Assembly (NCBI GenBank): GCA_964412195.1
Contig: CAYPNP010000007.1
Coordinates: 138,072 to 202,071 of the forward strand
Reading direction: 5' to 3'
Length of the DNA stretch: 64,000 nucleotides
Source: CAYPNP01 sp964412195
Lineage (GTDB): Bacteria > Acidobacteriota > JAAYUB01
Shown here: piece after piece, positions 28,051 through 36,439 of the stretch
Layout: every line of letters starts with the position of its first letter
Position numbering within the stretch: the stretch's first letter is position 1
Notes under the pieces: generated by a model
Database searches by the model: none
What the model was told of the DNA's origin: nothing
The model's input: the letters and a program-made list of their open reading frames with translations, nothing else
Made by a program: the position numbers and the translations under genes

Positions 28051-28053
28051 GCC

Positions 28054-29550
28054 TCACTCCTCCGCTTTGGTGTCGGCCCCCTTGGCACCGGCCTTCTTCT
28101 TGACCACGAAATCGCCATCCTTCAGGGTGCGCAGCGTCTTGAAGCTGCCGGTGACGAGTTCGTCGCCCTCCTTCAGGCCCTTGTTCACTTCGATGTTGGT
28201 CTCGCCGGTGATGCCGGTTTCGACGATGGTGAAGACGGCGCGGTTGTCCTTGGTGAGCACGAACACGCCCTGCTTCTCCACCAGCTTGGGTTTCTTCTTC
28301 GCGGCGGCGGCCTTGTCCTTGTCGCTCTTCTGCCATTCGTGGACCACGCCGCCGACGGGATTCAGCTCCACCTCGCGCATGACCAGCGCTTGGAGCGGCA
28401 CCGCCAGCACGTCGTTCTTCACGGCGGTGGTGATGTCGACGGTGGTCGACAGGCCGGGCCGCAGCGAGGCGGGCGGGTTGTCAAGCTGCGCCACCACCTT
28501 GAAGTCCTTGGCCTGCTCCGAGCCGCCCACCACCTCCTGCTGGCCGGGCTGGATGATGGCGCTGTTGCCGATCTCGGTGACGTGGGCCTTGAGGGTCTGG
28601 TCGGGCAGCGCGTCCACCTTGACCGCCACGGGCTGGTTGAGCCGGAGGTGGATGATGTCGGTCTCGTCCACCTTCACCTCGGCCTCGATCACCGACAGGT
28701 CGGCGATGGTCATGAGGGTGGCCGCCGGATTGTTCAGGGTGCCGGGGACCGCCCGCTCGCCTTTTTCCACCACCAGGCTGGTGATCACGCCGGTGATGGG
28801 CGAGGTCAGGACGGTCTTGCTCAGGAGGTCGCGGGCGCGGGTCACCATGGCCTTGAATTGCTCCACGCGGGCGGCCGCGGACCGGTAGCTGTCTTCCATC
28901 TGCTTGATGCCCACCTTGGACACGTCGATCCGGGTTTTCAGCTCGTCGATCCGGGCCTGGGCCGAGTCGACGCGGGTCTGGGCCACCCGGTACTGGGAGC
29001 GGGCGATGTCGTACTCGTCCTTGGAGATCAGGTTGTCTTCGTGCAAGCTCTGCTTCCGCTTGAAGGACTCCGCCTCCATCTCCAGGTTGGCCTTGGCCTG
29101 CTCGAGGTCGGCGTAGGCACTGGCCAGGTTGGCCTCCGTGATCTTGACGTTCATCTTGGCCGTCTCGATCTGACGCTCGGTGTTGCGGGCGTCCTCCTCG
29201 GTAGAGCGGAGCTGAAACTCCGCCGCCCGGGTGTCGGCCTCGGTCTGGATCGGGTCGATCTTGAGCAGGACGTCGCCTTTGTTGACCCGGTCCCCTTCCT
29301 TCACGTACAGGTCGGTGATCACGCCGGCAATTTCGGACTGCAGGTTGACGTATACTTTGGGCTTGATCTCCCCGGAGGCAGTGACGATGGCGGTCAGTTT
29401 CTCCATCTTCTCCGCCTTGCCGGCCTCGACGATGGGCCGCGAATCCTTGCCGAACGCCAAAAACAAAATGATGATGACGACGACCAAAAGCACGCTGCCG
29501 CCAGTGATCCACCAAACAAGCTTCTTCTTGCCATTCTTCTTGCTGTTCAT
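28054..29550 (-). CDS. MacA/HlyD-type periplasmic membrane-fusion protein
   Basis: A 498-residue adaptor with one N-terminal transmembrane helix (LVWWITGGSVLLVVVIIILFLAFG), a biotinyl-lipoyl-like domain (VNLQSEIAGVITDLYVKEGDRVNKGDVLLKID), a long alpha-helical coiled-coil hairpin (about residues 105-275) and beta-barrel and membrane-proximal domains. It would link an inner-membrane ABC permease to an outer-membrane channel. ATG 29550 follows a GGAGG; a longer frame upstream has no support. It forms an operon with the ABC ATPase. Confidence 0.9.
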   Translation of the reverse strand: MNSKKNGKKKLVWWITGGSVLLVVVIIILFLAFGKDSRPIVEAGKAEKMEKLTAIVTASGEIKPKVYVNLQSEIAGVITDLYVKEGDRVNKGDVLLKIDPIQTEADTRAAEFQLRSTEEDARNTERQIETAKMNVKITEANLASAYADLEQAKANLEMEAESFKRKQSLHEDNLISKDEYDIARSQYRVAQTRVDSAQARIDELKTRIDVSKVGIKQMEDSYRSAAARVEQFKAMVTRARDLLSKTVLTSPITGVITSLVVEKGERAVPGTLNNPAATLMTIADLSVIEAEVKVDETDIIHLRLNQPVAVKVDALPDQTLKAHVTEIGNSAIIQPGQQEVVGGSEQAKDFKVVAQLDNPPASLRPGLSTTVDITTAVKNDVLAVPLQALVMREVELNPVGGVVHEWQKSDKDKAAAAKKKPKLVEKQGVFVLTKDNRAVFTIVETGITGETNIEVNKGLKEGDELVTGSFKTLRTLKDGDFVVKKKAGAKGADTKAEE

Positions 29551-29569
29551 CGAGCCTCCACTCTCTGGC

Positions 29570-29593
29570 GCGTAATCCGATGCTCTATTACGC
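29570..29593. promoter_or_regulatory. Inverted repeat upstream of the fusion-protein gene
   Basis: GCGTAAT, 10-bp spacer, ATTACGC; 20 bp before the start codon of the minus-strand macA-like gene. It is a candidate operator or 5' UTR hairpin. Confidence 0.4.
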
Positions 29594-29758
29594 AAAAGTC
29601 CTTCAAAAAGTTTCACTCCCATGAAATGCCCGGCGAGGGGCCGGTCGCTGCCGACATTGTTTGCGATGTCGGAGCTGGATACCAGCGGGGCGGCCGGAGA
29701 ATCCGACCGCGGCACGGCGGAGATCCCGCCGCCGGGACCGGATCGACGCCGGCGCCGG

Positions 29759-30085
29759 TCAGCGGGCCGAGTACAATCTGCGGAGGCTGAGGGGGATCAG
29801 GGCGACGCCGACGGCGGCGGCCACCAGCAGGAGGAACGACAGCGAGCCGCTCACGAGCTGGACGATGGCATACGTCGCCTCCTGAAAGCCGGGGCCCTTG
29901 AACAGCACCCGCGTCAGGAATTGGGTGGCCACCCCCTTGACGGCCATCAGAGCGAAGGCGCCGCCCAGGAGGATGCCGGCCGGGGTGGTCCGGAACCGGT
30001 AGAACGCCGCCGCCGCCACGCCCGCCTCCAGCAGGATCCACAGGATGCCGACGACCAGGTAGACGATGGAACGCGTCTCAGCCAC
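29759..30085 (-). CDS. Small membrane protein of unknown function
   Basis: A 108-residue protein with three predicted membrane helices (IVYLVVGILWILLEAGVAAA, ILLGGAFALMAVKGVA, FLLLVAAAVGVALIPL). The GTG at 30085 was chosen because GGGGAGG precedes it and it overlaps the stop of the next upstream gene by 8 bp. No family is recognised. It and its neighbour probably form a membrane pair. Confidence 0.6.
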   Translation of the reverse strand: MAETRSIVYLVVGILWILLEAGVAAAAFYRFRTTPAGILLGGAFALMAVKGVATQFLTRVLFKGPGFQEATYAIVQLVSGSLSFLLLVAAAVGVALIPLSLRRLYSAR

Positions 30086-30446
30086 GGGCCACCTCCCCTC
30101 CGGGGATGGCGGCCGTCCGGGCCGGCCGGAAGAGGAAAATGGCCACACCCAGGAGCACGAGAGCCGCCATTTCCACGGCGTCCATGCCGAGGCCGGCGAT
30201 GAACGCGCCGCGCTCCCCGACGGTATCCATGACCGCCGGGTAGCCCATGTAGAACAGCCGGGTCGCCACCCCGCCGACGAAGCACAGGCCGGCGGCCCCG
30301 ACCAGGAGCCAGGCAGCGGCCAGGCTGATCCGGCGGCGGGTGCAGACGATGGCCGTGGCCAGCGCCGCCCCCAGCAGAACCAGGTCGCCGATGGAAACCA
30401 ACACGTTCACAATGCCGACGATCACGCCGAGACTCTGCAGGTTCAT
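30078..30446 (-). CDS. Four-helix membrane protein of unknown function
   Basis: A 122-residue protein with four predicted membrane helices, starting MNLQSLGVIVGIVNVLVSIG, with a short basic loop (CTRRR) between helices 2 and 3. ATG 30446 has GAGG just upstream. It is translationally coupled to the downstream small membrane protein. No family is recognised. Confidence 0.6.
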   Translation of the reverse strand: MNLQSLGVIVGIVNVLVSIGDLVLLGAALATAIVCTRRRISLAAAWLLVGAAGLCFVGGVATRLFYMGYPAVMDTVGERGAFIAGLGMDAVEMAALVLLGVAIFLFRPARTAAIPGGEVARG

Positions 30447-30646
30447 CCTGTGCCTCTGCCGGAAAAATTGGAGCGAGGATATCACCGGTGCAGAGGAAAA
30501 ACGAGAGAAAATCACCGTTGCCCTCCCGCAACCGCGGGATCCTTTCGCCGCCAGAGCCGGGGTGACCGGGTCTGTGATTGCGCCTCCGCGGATCTTCTGA
30601 TAAGGTGAACCCGACCTCGACCACGGGACACAAGGGGGGTACGCCG

Positions 30647-31207
30647 ATGGGAAAAATCCGTACCGAAACCAACGTCTTCATCCCCATGCCGGTGGTGCTG
30701 GTCGGCACGGTGGTGGACGGCCGGCCCAACTTCATGGCGGTGGGCTGGGTCACCCGCGTGAACTCCCAGCCGCCCCTGATCGGCGTCGGCATCCACAAGT
30801 CGCACCACACCGCCCGCGGCATCCTCGCCAACCAGGCCTTCAGCGTGTGCATCCCCGGCGCCGACCTGGCCGACCGGACCGACTACTGCGGGCTGGTCTC
30901 CGGGGAGAAGGTGGACAAATCGGCCGTGTTCGACCTGTTCTACGGGGAGATCCAGGCCGCCCCGCTGATCCGGGAGTGCCCGCTCTGCTTCGAGTGCCGC
31001 CTGGTCCACACCGGGGACTTCGCGTCGAACCACTTCTTCGTCGGGGAGATCGCCGCTGCGCACGCCGACGAGTCCGTATTGACCAAGGGAAAGCCCGATT
31101 GGGACAAGATCAGCCCCCTCATCCTGACCATGCCCGACAACCGGTACTGGCGGCTGGGCGAATGCGCCGGCATCGCCTGGAAGATCGGCAAGCAGGTGGG
31201 CCAGTGA
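30647..31207 (+). CDS. Flavin reductase-like (FMN-binding split-barrel) protein
   Basis: A 186-residue member of the flavin reductase-like, FMN-binding split-barrel family. Seen in MPVVLVGTVVDGRPNFMAVG at the N-terminus, PPLIGVGIHKSHHT (near 44-58) and QAFSVCIPGADLA. These enzymes bind FMN and reduce it or use it as cofactor. ATG 30647 follows a G-rich Shine-Dalgarno; an earlier frame start overlaps the upstream promoter region. The physiological partner is unknown. Confidence 0.85.
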   Translation: MGKIRTETNVFIPMPVVLVGTVVDGRPNFMAVGWVTRVNSQPPLIGVGIHKSHHTARGILANQAFSVCIPGADLADRTDYCGLVSGEKVDKSAVFDLFYGEIQAAPLIRECPLCFECRLVHTGDFASNHFFVGEIAAAHADESVLTKGKPDWDKISPLILTMPDNRYWRLGECAGIAWKIGKQVGQ

Positions 31208-31271
31208 ACCTTGCGCCCGGTGCCGGATCCAATCCTACAGTGGCAGCGAGGGCAAAGGAGGGGAAGCACCG

Positions 31272-32141
31272 ATGCGGCGGCTGATCCTGGCGGTCTTTCT
31301 GGCGCTCGCTGCCCCGGCCTTTCCGGCGGACGGAGAGACGGGGCTGGCGGACGTTCTGGCCCGGGCGGGACGATACGTCGAGGGTTATTATCGGGACTTC
31401 TCCAACATCCTGGCTGCGGAGACCTACCGCCAGATCCACCGTCCGCCTTTTGAAACGGTGGAACTCCGCACGCTGGAGTCCGACGTGCTGCTGGTCCGGC
31501 CGGAGGGCGAGTCCCAGTACCGGATGTTCCGGGACGTCGCCAAGGTGAACGGGCATGCCGTCCGTGACCGGGAAGAGAGGCTGAAGCAGACATTCCTGGA
31601 TTCTCCGGCCACCCTGGGTGTCATCGCCGCGGAAAGCGCCCGGTACAACATCGGGCCGGTCCGGCGCGACTTCAACGTCCCCCTGACGGCCCTGGATTTC
31701 CTGGCTCCCGGCAACCAGGCGTCCTTCCGCTTCGAGAAGGCGGGTGAGGCTACCCTCGCCGGGCAGGCCGTCTGGGTGGTCCGCTTCACGGAGATAGGGC
31801 ACCCCACCTTCATCCGGTACAATTCCGCCGACCTGGAGGCCGCCGGCACCTTCTGGATCGGGCCCGCCGACGGCCGCGTCTGGGCGTCGGAGCTGGTACT
31901 GAAACCCGCCAATCCGGCACTCTACGCCGCCGTCCGGGTGACGTTCCGCGAGGACCCAGGCCTGGGGCTGCTGGTGCCGGCCGAGATGGCAGAGCGGTAC
32001 TACTGGGACCCCGGGCGGATCCGGGCGGCCCTGGCCGGCGAGCACCCCACTCCCGACGTGGAGGGCCGGGCCGCCTACGACCATTTCCGAAAGTTCACAG
32101 TGGAGACCGAGGAGTCCACCGCCCCTCCCCCGGAACGTTGA
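31272..32141 (+). CDS. Exported protein of unknown function
   Basis: A 289-residue protein with a signal peptide (MRRLILAVFLALAAPAFPADG) and no recognised domain. The opening LARAGRYVEGYYRDFSNILAAETYRQ is a pattern seen in many exported acidobacterial proteins of unknown role; the rest is beta-rich (RFEKAGEATLAGQAVWVVRF). A strong AAAGGAGGGG Shine-Dalgarno precedes the ATG. Its TGA stop lies inside a 22-bp perfect palindrome, the first of two ACGTT-repeat elements. Confidence 0.6.
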   Translation: MRRLILAVFLALAAPAFPADGETGLADVLARAGRYVEGYYRDFSNILAAETYRQIHRPPFETVELRTLESDVLLVRPEGESQYRMFRDVAKVNGHAVRDREERLKQTFLDSPATLGVIAAESARYNIGPVRRDFNVPLTALDFLAPGNQASFRFEKAGEATLAGQAVWVVRFTEIGHPTFIRYNSADLEAAGTFWIGPADGRVWASELVLKPANPALYAAVRVTFREDPGLGLLVPAEMAERYYWDPGRIRAALAGEHPTPDVEGRAAYDHFRKFTVETEESTAPPPER

Positions 32142-32155
32142 AACGTTTCAACGTT
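32134..32155. repeat. ACGTT-family palindrome (copy 1)
   Basis: A 22-bp perfect palindrome built from AACGTT and GAAACGTTTC. It overlaps the stop codon of the preceding gene. Confidence 0.8.
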
Positions 32156-32209
32156 CAAACGTTCAGGACCTGTGCGATAATGCGCCCACCATCGAAAGAG
32201 GAGCGGAGC

Positions 32210-32794
32210 ATGAAAGTCACCGCGTTCAACGGCAGCCCCCGCCCCGAGGGGAACACGTTCCGGCTCGTCCGGCGGGTATTTGCCGAGCTGGAAAAGGACG
32301 GCATCGAGACCGAGGTCGTCCAGGTCGGCGGCCTGCCGGTGCGGGGGTGCATCGCCTGCTACCGCTGTTTCGCCAACAAGGACGGGCGCTGCGCCGTGGA
32401 CGAGGACCGGGTCAACGAGTGGATCGGGCACATGCGGGCTTCCGACGGGATCCTGCTGGCCTCGCCCACCTACTTCACGGACGTCACCTCCGAGATGAAG
32501 GCGCTGATCGACCGGGCCGGCCTGGTCGCCCGGGCCAACGGACACTACCTGCGGCGCAAGGCCGGGGCCGCGGTGGTGGCTGTGCGGCGCGCCGGCGGCA
32601 TCCACGTGTTCGACACCCTCAACCACTTTTTCCTGATCAGCCAGATGGTCGTCCCCGGCTCGTCTTACTGGAACATCGGCATCGGCCGGAACCCCGGCGA
32701 GGTGGACAACGATCCCGAGGGCGTGCAGACCATGGAAACCCTCGGCCAGAACATGGCCTGGCTGCTCCGCCGCCTGGCCGGGCCGGACGCTTGA
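32210..32794 (+). CDS. Flavodoxin-fold NAD(P)H:FMN reductase-like protein
   Basis: A 194-residue flavodoxin-fold protein of the NADPH-dependent FMN reductase / iron-sulfur flavoprotein group. FMN-phosphate loop FNGSPRPEGNTF is at residues 5-16, and CIACYRCF (near 48) is the Cys pattern seen in the iron-sulfur flavoprotein branch, here with two close Cys and a third (RCAVDEDRV). SPTYFTDVTSEMKALIDR is the family's flavin-proximal motif. Start supported by AGAGGAG upstream. It is followed closely by the CpXC-domain gene. Confidence 0.82.
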   Translation: MKVTAFNGSPRPEGNTFRLVRRVFAELEKDGIETEVVQVGGLPVRGCIACYRCFANKDGRCAVDEDRVNEWIGHMRASDGILLASPTYFTDVTSEMKALIDRAGLVARANGHYLRRKAGAAVVAVRRAGGIHVFDTLNHFFLISQMVVPGSSYWNIGIGRNPGEVDNDPEGVQTMETLGQNMAWLLRRLAGPDA

Positions 32795-32808
32795 ACAAGG
32801 AGTCGCAC

Positions 32809-33459
32809 GTGAGCAAATCCAGGGAAGAACGCGTCAAGTGCCCGGCCTGCGGCCAGCAGGGAAGCTTCACCCTTTGGGAGTCCGTCAACGTCACGGAGGA
32901 CCCCATGCTGAAGGAGCGGTTCCTGTCCGGCGACTTGAACACCTTCCGCTGCGCCGGCTGCGCGCACGAGACCCAGATCTGGTACCCGATGCTCTACCAC
33001 GACATGGACCAGCTGCTGATGGTCTGGTTCATGCCGGGGGGCGAGACGCCTCCCCCCGTGCCGGAGCTGCTCCTGGAGGTGACCGGCGACAACGCCGAGA
33101 CCTACCGCTTCCGCTTGGTCCGCTCCCCCAACGAGCTGAAGGAGAAGGTCTTCCTGGCCGACGCCGGCCTGGACGACCGGGTGGTGGAACTCATGAAGTG
33201 GCTCGTCCGCCAGAACGACCACGGCGAGAACCTTCGCGCCGAGGACCTCTTGCTCTTCGCCGAGGTCGGGCAGGGCCAGTCCGGCCGGGAGATCACCTTC
33301 GTGATCATGAGCGGGGAGGAGCAGTTCACCTCCGGCCTGCCGTTCGCACTGTACAACGAACTGGAGGAAACCGCGCAGCCGCACCTGGAAACCCTCTACC
33401 CCGGCGAGGGCCCCTGGCTCAACGTCCACGAGCGGCACCTCGCCGCACCCGAAGTCTAA
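32809..33459 (+). CDS. CpXC-domain protein
   Basis: A 216-residue protein with an N-terminal CpXC domain: CPACGQQGSFTLWESVNV with a second Cys pair in FRCAGCAHE (near residue 43-51), probably binding zinc. The domain of this family is found in bacterial proteins of unknown function. The GTG start at 32809 has AAGGAG 6 nt upstream. It probably shares a transcript with the flavodoxin-fold gene; both lie between two ACGTT-repeat elements. Confidence 0.8.
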   Translation: MSKSREERVKCPACGQQGSFTLWESVNVTEDPMLKERFLSGDLNTFRCAGCAHETQIWYPMLYHDMDQLLMVWFMPGGETPPPVPELLLEVTGDNAETYRFRLVRSPNELKEKVFLADAGLDDRVVELMKWLVRQNDHGENLRAEDLLLFAEVGQGQSGREITFVIMSGEEQFTSGLPFALYNELEETAQPHLETLYPGEGPWLNVHERHLAAPEV

Positions 33460-33465
33460 AAAAGA

Positions 33466-33495
33466 TTGGAACGTTCCGACGCTTCAACGTTCCAA
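33466..33495. repeat. ACGTT-family inverted repeat (copy 2)
   Basis: TTGGAACGTT / AACGTTCCAA, perfect 10-bp arms with a 10-nt centre, just after the CpXC stop codon. Confidence 0.75.
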
Positions 33496-33512
33496 CGAAA
33501 GCACGGGATCGG

Positions 33513-33875
33513 CTATTCGAAGGGATCGTCCTTCTTCGTGTGGGTGATCCCGTCCAGGACCATCGTCCAGACGCCGTTCTCCTCCCGGGGCGGCTGGTCG
33601 ATGCGGTACTTCTTGGTGATGCCGAAGAGGCTCACCGTGAGGCTGTTCCCCTGGATCGTCACCTGGCCCCCGTCGATGGACGTGTTGGAGGCCTCCACCT
33701 TGCCGCCGCCGTCCAGGTAGATCCGGACGTACGTGCCGTCCGGCGCCACCCACCGGCCCGCGTAGACCTGCTGGTCGGCCGGAAGCGGGGTCTTCTTGCC
33801 GCAGCCCGACAACAGGAGCAGGCCGGCGCACAGCAGGGCCAGGAGCCACCACGCCGATTTCGTCGCTGAAATCAT
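33513..33875 (-). CDS. Small lipoprotein
   Basis: A 120-residue predicted lipoprotein: hydrophobic leader WWLLALLCAGLLLLSGC with lipobox LLSGC (Cys near 25), then a small beta domain (YAGRWVAPDGTYVRIYLDGGG). AAAGGAGG Shine-Dalgarno before ATG 33875; a longer frame upstream is not supported. Function unknown; the WVAPDGTYVRIYLDGGGKVE style resembles small extracytoplasmic domains that bind ligands, with no firm assignment. Confidence 0.7.
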   Translation of the reverse strand: MISATKSAWWLLALLCAGLLLLSGCGKKTPLPADQQVYAGRWVAPDGTYVRIYLDGGGKVEASNTSIDGGQVTIQGNSLTVSLFGITKKYRIDQPPREENGVWTMVLDGITHTKKDDPFE

Positions 33876-34059
33876 GGACCCTCCTTTGATAATTGTTCGG
33901 AACAGGGTGAGACTGGATCCATTATCGGTCTTCTTCCGCCGGGATGCAAGGAGACGATCCCGGTCCGTCCTCCCGGCGGAAGCCCTTGGACCCGGCCGCC
34001 GCATGTGTCACAATAGCAGCCGCCGGCCGAGCCCCGCAGCGGCCGTCCCGAGGAACGTC

Positions 34060-36285
34060 ATGACATCGCCTGATTCCGCCAATACCGAACGCCTCGCCTT
34101 CTTCGCCACTTGCCCCAAGGGGCTGGAGGCGCTCCTGGTGGAAGAACTCCCCGCCCTCGGGGCCGCGGACGTGAAGGAGACAGCTGCCGGCGTGCATTTC
34201 CACGGCGGCCTGGCGCTGGCCTACCGGGCCTGCCTCTGGTCGCGGCTGGCCAGCCGGGTGCTGCTGCCGCTGGCCCGCTTCCCCGCCGCAGACGCCGCCG
34301 CCCTGTACGAAGGAGTGCGGGGCATCGACTGGCGGGAGCACCTGGACCCCGACGGCAGCCTCCGGGTGGACTTCACCGGCACCGCCTCCGGCCTGACCCA
34401 CACCCACTTCGGCGCCCAAAAGGTCAAGGACGCCGTGGTCGACCAGCTGCGCGACCGGACCGGCCGGCGCCCGTCGGTGGACCGCGCTCACCCTGACCTG
34501 CGTATCCACGTGCGCCTGCACGGCGGCGAGGCGGCCGTCAGCCTCGACCTGTCCGGCGACAGCCTCCACCGCCGGGGCTACCGGCTGGAGGGCGGCGCCG
34601 CGCCGATGAAGGAAAACCTCGCCGCCGCGGTTCTGCTGCGCGCCGGCTGGCCGGAGTTCGCCCGCGCCGGCGGCCCGCTCCTGGACCCGATGTGCGGCTC
34701 GGGCACGTTCCTGATCGAGGGGGCATGGATGGCCGCGGACGTCGCGCCGGGCCTGCTCCGTCCCGGCTTCGGCTTCACCGGCTGGCGGAAGCACCGGGCC
34801 GCGCTCTGGCGGGAGCTCCGGGCGGAGGCCGAGGCGCGACGGGCGGAGGGGTTGGCGCGCGGCCTGCCCGACATCCGGGGCTTCGACGCGGACCCGGACG
34901 CCGTCGCCGCCGCCCGCGCCCACGTCGAGCGGGCGGGCCTCGCGGGCCGCGTGCGCGTGGCCACGCGGGAGCTGGCCCGGTTGACGCGACCCCCCTCCCG
35001 CGAAGCGGCGCCGGGCCTGGTGGTGGTCAACCCGCCGTACGGCGAGCGACTCGGCGACGCGGCCGCCCTCGAGGGCCTCTACCGCCACCTGGGGACGCGC
35101 CTGCGGGAGGAGTTCGGCGGCTGGCGGGCGGCGGTCTTCACCGGCAATCCGGACTTGGGCAAGCGCATGGGGTTGCGGGCATACAAGCATTACGCGCTGT
35201 ACAACGGCGCCCTGCCCTGCCGCCTCCTCCTGTTCCAGGTCACACCGGAGTGGTTCGTAAATCGTCCGTTGGAAGAAGCTTCCCCGGCTGCAGCGCCCGC
35301 GGTCCCGGACGTGCCGTTGCCCGAAGATCCAGGATCGGGCCCCGCCATGCTGGCCAACCGCCTGCGCAAGGACCTGCGGACCATCGGCAAGTGGGCGCGG
35401 CGGGAAGGCCTCGAATGTTACCGCCTCTACGACGCCGACATGAAGGAATATGCGGTGGCCGTCGACCTGTACCGGGACTGGGCCCACGTCCAGGAGTACG
35501 CCCCGCCAGCCACGGTGGATCCGGACAGGGCCGGGCGCCGGCTGCGGGAGGCGCTGCAGGTCGTCTCCGCGGTCCTGGAGATTCCGCCGGAGCGCGTGGT
35601 GCTCAAGCAGCGCCGCCGCCAGAAGGGTCCGGATCAGTATCGGAAGATGGGCGAGCGCGGCCGCTTCCTTGAAGTGGGCGAGCGCGGCGCCCGGTTCCTG
35701 GTCAACCTCACCGACTACCTGGACACCGGCCTCTTCCTGGACGCCCGCCCCGTCCGCCGACTGGTCCGGGAATCCGCCCGGGGCGCGCGGTTCCTGAACC
35801 TGTTCTGCTACACGGCCACGGCCACCGTGGCGGCGGCCCAGGGCGGCGCGAACCACACCACCAGCGTGGACCTTTCCCCCACCTACCTGCACTGGGCCCG
35901 GCGCAACCTCGCCCTGAACGGGCTGGCCGAGAACCGCCACCGGCTGGTCCGGGCCGACTGCCTGGAGTGGCTGGGGGCGTGCCGGGAGCGGTTCGAGCTG
36001 GTGCTGCTGGACCCGCCCACTTTTTCCAACTCGAAGCGCACCGAGGGTATCCTGGACGTCCAGCGCGACCACGTCCGCCTGATCCGGGCGGCGGCCCGCC
36101 TGCTGGCCCCCGGCGGGCGGCTGATCTTCTCCACCAATTTCCGGCGGTTCCGCCTGGACGAGGCGGCGCTGTCCGGGCTGGCGGTGCGGGACATCTCCCG
36201 CGCCACCCTGGACAAGGACTTCGAACGCGACCCGCGGATCCACCGATGCTGGGAAATCCGCCCATCCACAGACCTGAAAACGTAA
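34060..36285 (+). CDS. rlmL: Bifunctional 23S rRNA methyltransferase RlmKL
   Basis: A 741-residue fusion of two 23S rRNA methyltransferases (m2G2445 and m7G2069 in E. coli). N-terminal THUMP domain (about 50-155; HTHFGAQKVKDAVVDQLRD), RlmL methyltransferase with LLDPMCGSGTFLIEGA (near 207-222) and catalytic VVNPPYGERL (near 321-330), then the RlmK half with SAM motif FLNLFCYTATATVAAAQGGA (near 577) and LLDPPTFSNSK (near 649). Length is close to the E. coli protein. ATG 34060 has a GAGG 6 nt before it. The TAA stop is the first codon of a short intergenic repeat (TAACCACGAA). Confidence 0.93.
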   Translation: MTSPDSANTERLAFFATCPKGLEALLVEELPALGAADVKETAAGVHFHGGLALAYRACLWSRLASRVLLPLARFPAADAAALYEGVRGIDWREHLDPDGSLRVDFTGTASGLTHTHFGAQKVKDAVVDQLRDRTGRRPSVDRAHPDLRIHVRLHGGEAAVSLDLSGDSLHRRGYRLEGGAAPMKENLAAAVLLRAGWPEFARAGGPLLDPMCGSGTFLIEGAWMAADVAPGLLRPGFGFTGWRKHRAALWRELRAEAEARRAEGLARGLPDIRGFDADPDAVAAARAHVERAGLAGRVRVATRELARLTRPPSREAAPGLVVVNPPYGERLGDAAALEGLYRHLGTRLREEFGGWRAAVFTGNPDLGKRMGLRAYKHYALYNGALPCRLLLFQVTPEWFVNRPLEEASPAAAPAVPDVPLPEDPGSGPAMLANRLRKDLRTIGKWARREGLECYRLYDADMKEYAVAVDLYRDWAHVQEYAPPATVDPDRAGRRLREALQVVSAVLEIPPERVVLKQRRRQKGPDQYRKMGERGRFLEVGERGARFLVNLTDYLDTGLFLDARPVRRLVRESARGARFLNLFCYTATATVAAAQGGANHTTSVDLSPTYLHWARRNLALNGLAENRHRLVRADCLEWLGACRERFELVLLDPPTFSNSKRTEGILDVQRDHVRLIRAAARLLAPGGRLIFSTNFRRFRLDEAALSGLAVRDISRATLDKDFERDPRIHRCWEIRPSTDLKT

Positions 36286-36312
36286 CCACGAACCACACGA
36301 AACACACGAACG
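36283..36312. repeat. CCACGAA-type simple repeat
   Basis: Short units (AACCACGAA, CCACACGAA, ACACACGAA) beginning at the rlmKL stop codon. This is a separate intergenic simple-repeat family seen once here. Confidence 0.55.
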
Positions 36313-36439
36313 GGTCCGGAATCAGGCGATCCCATCATTCATCATTGATGGAATAATCCAGCATCATTAAAATTCAGCTTCCACTTCCTAGCCATATCTT
36401 TTATAATGTTCTGTTTCGACTACGTGAAGGAGCAGCGCC

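Noticed and set aside
29551..29758. Small gene between the fusion-protein gene and the small membrane protein
   Set aside because: No start codon with Shine-Dalgarno and no protein-like composition; only an inverted repeat is visible.
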